A DNA stretch of 64,000 nt, from the NCBI GenBank assembly GCA_951812615.1, contig CATOSU010000004.1, positions 170,205-234,204 on the forward strand, in the 5' to 3' direction. The stretch's first letter is position 1; every line of letters begins with the position of its first letter. The notes under the pieces are model-generated. The model had not been told where the DNA came from and ran no database searches. It saw only the letters and a list, made by a program, of their open reading frames with translations. The DNA comes from an uncultured Paracoccaceae bacterium. Lineage in GTDB: Bacteria; Pseudomonadota; Alphaproteobacteria; Rhodobacterales; Rhodobacteraceae. Made by a program: the position numbers and the translations under genes. Of this stretch, positions 1 to 8,804 are shown piece after piece.

Positions 1-154
1 CGGTTTCGAGGTTCTTCAGGTGCTGCGACGCTGCAGATTGGGTCATGCCCAATGCGAGCGCCGCGGCGGTGACCTGCCGCATCTCGGCCACGGCCATGAA
101 GACCTCGAGGGCGCGAAACAGGTTGATATCCGTTTCATTGCGTTCGCTGCGCAT
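1..154 (-). CDS. LysR-family transcriptional regulator, N-terminal part only
   Basis: The complement from 154 down to the window edge translates to the start of a LysR-type regulator: a short leader, then a winged helix-turn-helix with the typical wording FMAVAEMRQVTAAALALG followed by TQSAASQHLKNLE, the recognition helix. Only about 51 residues lie inside the window; the effector-binding domain is off the left edge. It is divergent from the dehydrogenase pair starting at 373, so it is a natural candidate for their regulator; that is inferred from position only. Confidence 0.8.
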   Translation of the reverse strand, partial: MRSERNETDINLFRALEVFMAVAEMRQVTAAALALGMTQSAASQHLKNLET

Positions 155-242
155 GACTGCCCCGCCTGATTTCTGACCCCTGACACCGGTCGCTGCGCAG
201 AAGGGTCGGAGAAAACCAATGCGAAGGCAACATTGTTTCTGC

Positions 243-264
243 TTATCATTAGTTGTTCTGATAA
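243..264. promoter_or_regulatory. Inverted repeat TTATCA-N10-TGATAA, candidate LysR operator
   Basis: A perfect six-base inverted repeat with a ten-base spacer lies in the 218-base divergent spacer between the LysR start (154) and the dehydrogenase start (373). It is the AT-rich part of an otherwise GC-rich spacer. LysR regulators usually bind interrupted dyads in exactly this position, so this is the best operator candidate. No convincing -35/-10 pair was assigned. Confidence 0.45.
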
Positions 265-372
265 AGCGCGATTCTGATTGATGGTGCGGGTGGCGCGATC
301 TTGGATGATCACCGGTTCAGAGCGGATTTACTTTCGGTGGACCGGCGATGACAGCGGCCGTGGAGTAGGCGG

Positions 373-2766
373 ATGACCAAGACACTCATCATAGGCGGTG
401 GCGCGATCGGTCTGAGCCTTGCTTATCACCTGACCGGGCGCGGCGAGGCAGACGTCACCCTGCTGGAGCGCAGTCAGCTGACATCCGGCACCAGCTGGCA
501 CGCTGCGGGCATTGTCGGACCGTTACGGGCCACGCCGAACATGACCCGGCTGGCCATGTATGCCGGCCAGCTGTTCCCGAGGCTGGAAGCGGAGTGCGGC
601 CTGTCCACCGGGTACCGCCGGACCGGCGGCTACTGGCTGGCGCGGGACCCTGCGCGCATGGATGAATTGCACCGCATCGCCGCGCTGGGCCGGCATTTCG
701 GACTGACGCCCACGATTGTCGAGGCAAACGGGGTGCAGGTGCCGGGCCTGAACGCGGAGGGCATAATTGGTGCCTTGCGGGTCGAAGAAGACGCAAACGT
801 CAACCCGGTTGACCTGTGTATGGCCTACGCCCGGGCGGCGCGCGGGCAGGGTGCGGTGATCCGTGAAAACGCGCCGGTTGACCGTCTGCTGGTCGAAGAC
901 GCGCGGGTGCGTGGCGTCCGCATGGCCGATGGCCGTGAACTTCTCGCCGACCGTGTGGCGCTTTGTGCCGGGGCCTGGTCGAAAAAGCTTGCCGATGCGG
1001 CCGGCGTTGCCCTGCCGTTGCAGGCGGTCGAACACATGTATGTGGTCACCGAACCGATGCCGGGTCTGCCCGATCCCTATCCGGTGCTGCGCGATCTGGA
1101 CCGCGGGATCTATGTCAAGGGCGACACCGGCAAGCTGGTTATCGGCGGGTTCGAAGCGGATGCAAAATGCTGGGACGCCTACGGACCCGAGGGCGACCGC
1201 CCGTTTCTGGAAATGCCCGAGGACTGGGACCAGTTCATGCCATTCATGCAGGGCGCGCTGTCGCTGCTGCCCGCGCTGGAAAACACGGGCATCCTGCATT
1301 TCATGAATGGTCCGGAGAGCTTTACTGCGGATACACGGCCGCTGATCGGAGAAACACCCGAAGTGGACGGGCTGTTTGTGGCGGCCGGGATGAATTCGGT
1401 CGGCGTGATGTCCTCTGCCGGTATCGGCAGGGTGCTGGCAGACTGGATGATCGAAGGGTCGGCCCCGATGGACCTGTGGGAGGTCGATATCGCGCGCGTC
1501 GATCCGCTGACCGCGGCGGACGACCATGTTCAGGCCCGGATGGCAGAGGCGGTGGCTGACACGTTCGCGCTGCACTGGCCGTTCAAGCAACCCGGCGCCG
1601 GGCGTGGTCTGCGCAAATCGGCGCTGCATGATCGCTGGGCCGCCGCCGGGGCCCGGTTCGGGCTGACCGCCGGATGGGAGCGCGGTTTGTGGTATGCGCA
1701 GGACGAAAGCGAAAAGGATCTGCCCTATTCCGTGGCCGAACAGCCGTGGCAGGAGATCGCCCATCGCGAGGCCGCCATCATGGAGACCGGCACCGCGCTG
1801 ATCGACCTGTCACCGTTCGGTAAATTCGACATCACTGGTCCGGACACCGCCGGTTTGATGCAGTACCTTGCAGCCGGGGACATGGACATGGCCATCGGAC
1901 GGGCGGTTTACACGCCGCTGCTGAACGAAAAGGGGGGGATCGAGGGTGACGTGACCATCGCGCGCCTGGGTCCCGACAATTTTCGCATGACCAGCGGTGC
2001 GGCCACCCGCACCCGTGACCGCGCATGGCTGCGCCGTCACGGGGCGGGCCGGGAGGTGACCATAACCGATGCGACCGAGAAGGAGGTGGTCATCGGGGTC
2101 ATGGGCGCGGGCGCCTGCGCCACGCTTGGGCGCTTGTCTGACGATGACTGGACGGCTTTCGCGTTTTCGACCATTCGCGCCGTGCGCGTGGCAGGGGTGT
2201 CCTGCATGGCCACGCGGGTCAGCTTCGTGGGCGAACAGGGCTGGGAACTGAACATTCCGGCAGGGCAGGGTGCCCCGGTCTTTGACGCGCTCCTCGCCGC
2301 CGGGGCGCAACCGATGGGGCATTACGCGCTGGATGGCTGCCGGATCGAGAAGGGCTTCAAGCATTGGGGACACGATGTCGGTCCGGATATCACCCCGCTC
2401 GAAGCGGGGCTGGGGTTCACCATCGGCTGGAACACCGGGTTTCTGGGCGAAGCGGCGCTGAGCGCGCAGAAACGGGCCGGCATCACCCGCCGCCTCATGC
2501 TGTTCGATCTGCCGGACCACCCGCTGATCCTGCATGATGAACCGATCCGCGAAAGCGGCCGCGTGGTCGGCCTGACCACATCGGGTGCGCGCGGCGCCCG
2601 CACGCGGCTTACTCTGGCGCTGGGGCTGGTGGATATCTCTTTGGGTGAATCACTGTCGCAATCCTGCGCCCGGCAGTTCGAAATCGAGGTTGCGGGCCGG
2701 ATGTATCGGGCGAACCCGCTGATGCGGCCGCCGTTCGACCCCACAGGCAAACGGATGAAAGCATGA
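373..2766 (+). CDS. FAD-dependent dimethylglycine/sarcosine dehydrogenase-like protein (DAO + GcvT domains)
   Basis: A 797-residue two-domain enzyme. The N-terminal half is a DAO-type FAD domain opening with the dinucleotide-binding motif IIGGGAIGLSLAYHL, followed by TSGTSWHAAGIVG, whose histidine sits where dimethylglycine and sarcosine dehydrogenases attach FAD covalently. From about residue 420 the protein is a GcvT-like aminomethyltransferase domain (LSPFGKFDITGPD; SFVGEQGWELNIP), which passes the one-carbon unit to tetrahydrofolate. Size and order match the DMGDH/SARDH family, though the exact N-methyl substrate cannot be read from sequence. The stop overlaps the start of its paralogue by four bases (ATGA), so the two are co-translated. 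An alternative is another N-methylated or betaine-derived substrate. Confidence 0.85.
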   Translation: MTKTLIIGGGAIGLSLAYHLTGRGEADVTLLERSQLTSGTSWHAAGIVGPLRATPNMTRLAMYAGQLFPRLEAECGLSTGYRRTGGYWLARDPARMDELHRIAALGRHFGLTPTIVEANGVQVPGLNAEGIIGALRVEEDANVNPVDLCMAYARAARGQGAVIRENAPVDRLLVEDARVRGVRMADGRELLADRVALCAGAWSKKLADAAGVALPLQAVEHMYVVTEPMPGLPDPYPVLRDLDRGIYVKGDTGKLVIGGFEADAKCWDAYGPEGDRPFLEMPEDWDQFMPFMQGALSLLPALENTGILHFMNGPESFTADTRPLIGETPEVDGLFVAAGMNSVGVMSSAGIGRVLADWMIEGSAPMDLWEVDIARVDPLTAADDHVQARMAEAVADTFALHWPFKQPGAGRGLRKSALHDRWAAAGARFGLTAGWERGLWYAQDESEKDLPYSVAEQPWQEIAHREAAIMETGTALIDLSPFGKFDITGPDTAGLMQYLAAGDMDMAIGRAVYTPLLNEKGGIEGDVTIARLGPDNFRMTSGAATRTRDRAWLRRHGAGREVTITDATEKEVVIGVMGAGACATLGRLSDDDWTAFAFSTIRAVRVAGVSCMATRVSFVGEQGWELNIPAGQGAPVFDALLAAGAQPMGHYALDGCRIEKGFKHWGHDVGPDITPLEAGLGFTIGWNTGFLGEAALSAQKRAGITRRLMLFDLPDHPLILHDEPIRESGRVVGLTTSGARGARTRLTLALGLVDISLGESLSQSCARQFEIEVAGRMYRANPLMRPPFDPTGKRMKA

Positions 2767-5177
2767 AAAGCGAAGCACAGGTTCTGATCATCGGCGGCGG
2801 CGCGATGGGCGTGTCGCTGATGTACCATCTGGCCAAGGCCGGCTGGTCCGATGTGGTCCTGACCGAAAAAAATGACCTGACCCACGGCTCAACATGGCAC
2901 GCGGCCGGCCTGTGCACCCATTTCGCACATAACCCGACCATTCAGGAACTGCGCGCTACCTCGGTGCGGCTTTATCGTGACATCCTTCCGCAGGAAACCG
3001 GCGGTACCTGCGGCTTTCACCCCTGCGGCGCGATGCGCATCACGTCGAACCCGGACCGGATGGACGAGTTTGCCCATGTCGCCGGCCTGTCGAAATTCAC
3101 CGGCTACGACTTGCAGATGCTCACGCCCGGCGATGTCGAACGGCTGCACCCGCTGGCCCGGACCGAGGGGCTGCTGGGCGGGATTTATGAACCCGATGAC
3201 GGCCATGTCGATCCGTCGCTGGCCACAAACGCCATGGCCGCGGTGGCGCGCCGCAACGGGGCGACGGTCCTGCGGCAGAACCCGGTCACCGCGGTCCGGC
3301 GCGACGCCGGCGTCTGGATCGTCGAAACCGCCGCGGGCCCGATCCGGGCGCGGCATCTGGTCAACGCGGGTGGCACCTGGGGCTGGGAGATTGGCGCCAT
3401 GATGGGCCTGAACATTCCCTCGGTGCCGGTCCTGCATCAGTATCTGGTGACCGACACGGTCGGGGCGGTTGCCGACCGGATCGCGGCGGGCCTGCCCGAT
3501 CTGCCGATGATCCGCGACCCCGAGCAGAGCTGGTACGTGCGACAGGAACGCGACGGGCTGATCCTTGGACCTTACGAGAAAAACGCGCAGCCCTGGTCGG
3601 TCGATGGGTGTCCGCCAGAGTTCGGCGCCGATCTGATGCCGCCGGATCTGGACCGGGTCGAGGATATCGTCATGGCCGCCATGGCCCGCATTCCGGCGCT
3701 GGAAACCGGCGGGATTAAAACCGTGGTGAACGGCCCGATCACCTTCACGCCGGATGCCAATCCGCTGATCGGTCCGGCGCACGGTCTGGAAAACGCCTGG
3801 CTTCTGACCGGGTCATCAATGGGGGTCATGGAAGGCGGCGGCGCGGGCTGGTTTCTGGCGCACTGGATGACCCATGGCGCACCGCCCATGGATGCGCTGG
3901 CGGTGGACAGCCGCCGGTTCGGAGCATGGGCCGACCGGGACTACCGCGTTGAAAAGGCCATCGAGTGCTTTGGCCTGCAATTCGGCGTGCATTACCCGCA
4001 CGAAGAACGCCCGGCGGCGCGCAACCGGCGGCTTTCACCTGTGCATGACCGCTTGATCGCACGGGGCGCGGTGATGGGAGCGGCCCATGGGTGGGAAAGG
4101 CCAAACTGGTTCAGCGACACCGCAGGGGACGCCGCCGTACCCGGTTTCCGCCGGGCGAACTGGTTCGATGCCATTGCGCGGGAATGCGCAACCGTCACCG
4201 GGACGGTCGGGCTGGCGGATCTGTCGGTCTTCTCCAAATTCGATGTCACCGGTCCGGGCACACATGCCTTTCTCGACGCACTGGGCACCAACACACCGCC
4301 GAAACCCGGGCGGATCGGCCTGATGCATGCACTGACGCCGGCCGGCGGAACACAATCCGAATTCACGGTGTCCATGCTGGCGACCGACCGCGCCTATCTG
4401 ACCTCGGCGGCCGCCGCAGAAGAGATGGACGAAGACCTGCTTTTGTCCCGTTCGGACGGCATTGACGTGACCATCATCCGCATCTCCGATGACCTCGGCG
4501 TATTGGGGCTGATGGGGCCGAAATCGCGCGATGTGCTGGCGGCGTTGACCACCGCGGATCTTGGCGAGGGGTTTCCGTGGCTCTCGGTGCGGGAAATCAC
4601 CGTGGCCGGATGCCCGGTGCGCGCGCTGCGGGTCTCTTACGTGGGCGAACTGGGCTGGGAATTGCATGTGGCGGCTGCGGAAATGCCCGTACTGTTCGAC
4701 GCGCTCGAAACCGCGGGCAGGCCGCACGGGTTGGGCCATTTCGGCGCCTATGCAATGAACGCGATGCGGCTGGAGAAGGGGTATCCTGCGTGGGGTGCGG
4801 ATTTCACGACCGAGCGCACACCGGCGGAAACCGGGGCCGGGGCCCTGATCAAACCCGACGGGCGGAGCTTCATCGGCAAACCCGCCCTGATCGACCGCAT
4901 GGCCGCGGATGACAGATGGGAAATGGTGCTGCTGGGCATCCTGACCGAGGAGGTGGATCCGTTTTACGCCCATACGGTGCATCACGACGGCGCGCCGGTC
5001 GGTATCGTGACCTCGGCCGCCTGGGGGCACAGAACCGGACAGGCGCTGGCGCTGGCCTATCTGCGCACAAGGGGGCTGCGGGACGGGCTGACGGTTGAAA
5101 TCCTCGGGCGCAGTTACGATGCACACGTGCTGCCGCGCCCGCCCTTCGACCCGGACAACACCCGTCTCAGGACATAA
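2763..5177 (+). CDS. Second FAD-dependent dimethylglycine/sarcosine dehydrogenase-like protein
   Basis: An 804-residue paralogue of the preceding gene with the same architecture: FAD motif LIIGGGAMGVSLMYHLAKAG, covalent-FAD-type segment HGSTWHAAGLCTH, then a C-terminal GcvT domain (LSVFSKFDVTGPG; SYVGELGWELHV; NAMRLEKGYPAWGADF). It starts inside the stop codon of the upstream gene. Two adjacent non-identical copies suggest successive demethylations (for example dimethylglycine then sarcosine) or two related substrates; this is inference. The 167-base spacer before the next gene shows no clear terminator. Confidence 0.85.
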   Translation: MKSEAQVLIIGGGAMGVSLMYHLAKAGWSDVVLTEKNDLTHGSTWHAAGLCTHFAHNPTIQELRATSVRLYRDILPQETGGTCGFHPCGAMRITSNPDRMDEFAHVAGLSKFTGYDLQMLTPGDVERLHPLARTEGLLGGIYEPDDGHVDPSLATNAMAAVARRNGATVLRQNPVTAVRRDAGVWIVETAAGPIRARHLVNAGGTWGWEIGAMMGLNIPSVPVLHQYLVTDTVGAVADRIAAGLPDLPMIRDPEQSWYVRQERDGLILGPYEKNAQPWSVDGCPPEFGADLMPPDLDRVEDIVMAAMARIPALETGGIKTVVNGPITFTPDANPLIGPAHGLENAWLLTGSSMGVMEGGGAGWFLAHWMTHGAPPMDALAVDSRRFGAWADRDYRVEKAIECFGLQFGVHYPHEERPAARNRRLSPVHDRLIARGAVMGAAHGWERPNWFSDTAGDAAVPGFRRANWFDAIARECATVTGTVGLADLSVFSKFDVTGPGTHAFLDALGTNTPPKPGRIGLMHALTPAGGTQSEFTVSMLATDRAYLTSAAAAEEMDEDLLLSRSDGIDVTIIRISDDLGVLGLMGPKSRDVLAALTTADLGEGFPWLSVREITVAGCPVRALRVSYVGELGWELHVAAAEMPVLFDALETAGRPHGLGHFGAYAMNAMRLEKGYPAWGADFTTERTPAETGAGALIKPDGRSFIGKPALIDRMAADDRWEMVLLGILTEEVDPFYAHTVHHDGAPVGIVTSAAWGHRTGQALALAYLRTRGLRDGLTVEILGRSYDAHVLPRPPFDPDNTRLRT

Positions 5178-5344
5178 ACGAAAAACAGCCCGCACCGGTG
5201 AGGGTCATTTCGGTCAAAGCTGCTCCGCGGCAGCATCTCAGGTCTCTGCACGCCGACCGGGCGGAGCGGCATTTGCACTGACGCAGGGCCCGTCCTAACA
5301 TCAGGTATGACAGCCAATCCTGACTGCCCGCTGGACCGGACCCG

Positions 5345-7327
5345 ATGATGCAATCAATACGTTTGCGCCTTCTTGTTCTTGCCCTGCTGCCACTGATGGT
5401 TCTGATGCCTCTGGTTCTGACCCTCAGCATGGCCCGGTGGTCGACAGAATACGACGCGATCCTGATCCGCAATGTTGAAAGCGATCTCCGGATTGCCGAA
5501 CAGTATCTTGGCCGGATCATGACCGGCACCGGTACGAACGTGGACAGCGTGGCCAAATCCGCCGAGTTTCAGATCTTTCTCGAAGCCGGAGAGGCAAACC
5601 TGTCAGACTTCCTCGCACGCAAGCAGACAGAGTTTGAACTCGACTTCCTCTACTATCTGCCGCGGCAGGACGCGGGGGACGTCGCCACGCGGTGGCCGGT
5701 CGTTGCCGCTGCGCAAAACGGCCGGTCTTCGGTGGAAATCGATATCTTCGCGGCTGCTGATCTGGCGCCGTTTCGCGGTGATCTTGCCGAACAGGCCCGG
5801 ATTGATCTGATCGCAACCAAGGCGGCCGTGCCCACCGACAGGCTGGCCGAGGATCGCGGCATGGTCGTACACACCGCCAGCCCGGTATCGGTTCCCGGGC
5901 GGCAGGGCGTGCTGGTGGGCGGTATCCTTCTGAACCGGAACCTCGATTTCATCGATACGATCAACGCGCTGGTCTATCTCAATGCCGCGACCGGGGGCGA
6001 GCGGCAGGGCACTGCCACGCTGTTTCTCGAAGACGTTCGGGTATCGACCAATGTGCGTCTGTTCGAAGGCGGGCGCGCGCTGGGCACACGGGTATCGGCC
6101 ATCGTGCGCGGCACGGTTCTGGACGAGGGCAAAACATGGCTCGACCGCGCGTTCGTGGTGAATGAATGGTACATTTCCGGCTATCTGCCGATTGTCGACA
6201 GTTTCTGCGACCGTGTCGGCATGCTCTATGTCGGATTTCTCGAAGCGCCGTTCGCGGCGACCAAACGGCTGGCTTATCTCACCGTATTCGGCATGTTCGT
6301 TCTGGTGCTGATCCTGTCCGCGCCTCTGTTCCTGCGCATGGCGCGGGGCATCTTTTCACCGCTGGAACAGATGACCCGCACGATGAAGCAGGTCGAACAG
6401 GGAGATCTGGACGCCCGCAACGGCGAAATCCGGTCCGCCGACGAAATCGGGCAGGTCGCGACCCATCTCGACACACTTCTCGATCAGGTGCAGGAGCGTG
6501 ACCGGGCGCTGCGGTCATGGGCAAACGAGCTGAACACCCGGGTCGAGCAGCGCACTGCCGAGCTGCGTGAGGCCAATGACAAGCTGGCGGAAACCTATCA
6601 GCAACTGGTCATGTCGGAAAAGCTGGCTTCGATCGGGGAAATCACTGCCGGCGTCGCGCATGAGATCAACAACCCCGTCGCCGTGATCCAGGGCAATGTG
6701 GACGTGATGCGGCAGACGTTGCTGGGACGCGCAAGCGACGTCAAAACCGAACTGGATCTGATTGACCGGCAGGTTCAGCGCATTGACGCCATCGTCGGCA
6801 AATTGCTGCAATTCGCCCGCCCGTCCGAATTCGGCACATTCGAGGAAAGCGTCGATGTCGCATCCGTGGTCGAAGACTGTCTCGTGCTGGTCGACCACGT
6901 GCTGTCAAAAAAGGCGATCGAAGTCGAAACCAGCCTGAGCCACGCCCCGTCCGTGCACATGAACCCGGGCGAATTGCAGCAGGTGATCGTCAATCTGGTG
7001 ATCAATGCGGCTCAGGCCATGGATCACGAAGGCAAGCTGACGATCACGCTGCACACCGGGCACAGGGCGGGGACGGACGGCGTGTTTCTTGTGATCGCGG
7101 ATACCGGCCCCGGCATCCCGCAGTAACATCTCAACAAGGTGTTCGACCCGTTTCACACCACCAAGCTGGGCGAGGGGACCGGGCTGGGGCTGTCGATCAG
7201 CCAGACGCTGATACAGCGGGCCAACGGGCTGATCACGGTGTGCAACCGGCCGGAGGGCGGCGCCGAGTTTACCATCTGGCTGCCCGAGGATGTCGCGGAC
7301 ACGGCCGGGGTGACGGCGGTCTCATAG
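5345..7327 (+). pseudogene. Sensor histidine kinase (dCACHE-like sensor, HAMP, HisKA, HATPase) interrupted by in-frame TAA
   Basis: The reading frame from 5345 encodes an N-terminal membrane segment (residues about 8-29), a large periplasmic sensor region, a second membrane segment (about 308-330), HAMP, a coiled coil and a HisKA domain with GVAHEINNPVAVIQG (phospho-acceptor His about 439). The ATPase domain shows the N box NLVINAAQAM and G1 box DTGPGIP. A TAA at 7124-7126 then ends the frame, yet the same frame continues at once with the F box FDPFHTTK and G2 box GTGLGLS to a TAG at 7325-7327. A GTG at 7139 is too late to restore the domain. Without read-through the kinase lacks half its ATP lid. 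It converges on, and is presumably the partner of, the regulator at 7322-8686. Confidence 0.88.
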
Positions 7328-8686
7328 ACCCCAGGATGCACATTTCCGGTCAATCGTTTTGCGCGACACGCCCAGCCGCCGCGCAGCTTCGGCCCGGTTG
7401 CCGCCACAGGCGTCCAGCACGTGGGCAATGTGGCGCTGGGTCACCAGATCCAGCGTTTCGATGGCCCGCGCCCCGGTGATATTGCCGCTGCCGGAAAACT
7501 CTTCGGGAAACGTGCCGTGGATCACCGACCGTTCGATCAGGTTGCGAAGCTCGCGTACGTTTCCGGGCCAGTCATAGCGGCGCAGCTTCAACAGCGTTTC
7601 CTCGTCCAGCTCCAGCGACGGCATGCCCAGCGTTGCCGAAAACTGTTCCATGAACAGAGCGGCCAGCTCCACGATATCGTCGGCCCGGTCGCGCAGGCGC
7701 GGCATCTCGATCTGCACCACGTTGATCCGGTGGTAAAGATCCTGACGGAACTGTCCCCGGGCCACCGCCAGTTCAAGATCGGCGTTGGTGGCAAACAGAA
7801 ACCGCAGGTTGAGCGGGATCTCGCGTTCCGCTCCCAATGGCCGGATGCGTTGATCCTCCAGCACCCGCAACAGCGCCGATTGCACGATGTCGGGCATCTG
7901 CGCAATCTCATCCAGAAACAGCGTGCCGCCGTCAGCATGCAGAAGCAGCCCGTCCTTGCGCCGTTCGTCACCGTCGATCTCGCCGAAAAGCTCGTGCGCG
8001 AACCGGTCCGGCGGGATGGTCGCGCAGTTGATCGCCACAAAGGGTTTGTCGGCCCGGTCCGACAGCGAATGCAGGGTGCGCGCGGCAATCTCCTTTCCGG
8101 TGCCACTGGCCCCGGTAAAAAGCACCGGCGTCGGCAGCGGGGCAAGGCGGCGCAGGATCGTGCGGGTTTCACTGATCGCCGGAGAACTGCCCAGAAGCCG
8201 TCCGCGAACGATCGAGCTTTCGGCCGACAGTTCATGTTTCAGCAGATAGTTTTCACGGCGGAGGTACTTGCGGTCCAGCGCCCGGGCGACGGCATTCAGG
8301 ATCTGGTTGGCGCGGAACGGTTTCAGCACGAAATCCGCCACCCCCGTGCGCAACGCCTTGATCGCGGTTTCCAGATCGGCATAGGCGGTGATCAGGATGG
8401 TATCGGCAAAAAGCCCCACCTGGCTCTGTTCGCGGGCCCAGTCGAGCCCGGTTGTGCCCGGCATGATGTTGTCCAGCACGATCAGGTCGAAATGCGAACG
8501 ATCGAGAATGGCCGACGCTTCGGCAGCCGAGGCAGCCTGTTCCACCCGCTTGCACCGCGGGCCGAGTGTCTTAGTCAGAAAATTGCGCATCCCCGGTTCG
8601 TCGTCGATCACCAGCACCGAGGCATTCGCGAGGCTTTCGCCGAACTCGTCCGAAAGCGGCGGCTTCAGCGTTGCGTCAGCCATCAA
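7322..8686 (-). CDS. NtrC-family response regulator lacking GAFTGA
   Basis: A 454-residue three-domain regulator. The receiver domain has VLVIDDE near residue 25 and phospho-acceptor Asp about 72 in IVLDNIMPG. The AAA+ domain has Walker A GASGTGKE (about 192-199), Walker B GTLFLDEI and the segment FRQDLYHRINVV. The Fis-type HTH at the C terminus reads AEAARRLGVSRKTIDRK. The sigma-54-contacting GAFTGA loop is missing: between HELFGE and HADGGTLF there is only IDGDERRKDGLLL. Related GAFTGA-less alphaproteobacterial regulators (NtrC and HupR of Rhodobacter capsulatus) act with sigma-70, and the same is likely here. It is the last gene of the formate dehydrogenase operon and overlaps the 42-residue gene upstream and the kinase gene end. 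Confidence 0.9.
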   Translation of the reverse strand: MMADATLKPPLSDEFGESLANASVLVIDDEPGMRNFLTKTLGPRCKRVEQAASAAEASAILDRSHFDLIVLDNIMPGTTGLDWAREQSQVGLFADTILITAYADLETAIKALRTGVADFVLKPFRANQILNAVARALDRKYLRRENYLLKHELSAESSIVRGRLLGSSPAISETRTILRRLAPLPTPVLFTGASGTGKEIAARTLHSLSDRADKPFVAINCATIPPDRFAHELFGEIDGDERRKDGLLLHADGGTLFLDEIAQMPDIVQSALLRVLEDQRIRPLGAEREIPLNLRFLFATNADLELAVARGQFRQDLYHRINVVQIEMPRLRDRADDIVELAALFMEQFSATLGMPSLELDEETLLKLRRYDWPGNVRELRNLIERSVIHGTFPEEFSGSGNITGARAIETLDLVTQRHIAHVLDACGGNRAEAARRLGVSRKTIDRKCASWGL

Positions 8687-8804
8687 GCCGCACCGCCGGC
8701 CCGGAATGGACGTCCTGCGAAGAAAAGCCGGCGCGGTTGAGTAGGATATTCGCGGCTATGGCGATCACGACGACTGCCGCGAATCCGACAAACATGGCTT
8801 TCAT
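8676..8804 (-). CDS. Small single-pass membrane protein, 42 residues
   Basis: Starts at MKAMF with one hydrophobic helix (about residues 4-22) and a short polar tail ending GPAVRLDG. Its ATG sits in the stop codon of the WD40-cytochrome gene (ATGA at 8801-8804), and its 3' end overlaps the regulator start at 8686 by eleven bases. This double coupling is the main evidence that it is translated. The longer frame beginning at 8960 overlaps the cytochrome gene and is not needed. No function is recognised; a membrane anchor or assembly helper for the formate dehydrogenase/cytochrome complex is possible. Confidence 0.65.
   Translation of the reverse strand: MKAMFVGFAAVVVIAIAANILLNRAGFSSQDVHSGPAVRLDG

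Noticed and set aside
523..1764. 413-codon antisense frame across the first dehydrogenase
   Set aside because: Composition-driven shadow; the sense strand is clearly DMGDH-like.
7139..7327. Separate small gene with GTG start after the kinase stop
   Set aside because: It is the in-frame remainder of the kinase ATPase domain and has no ribosome site of its own.
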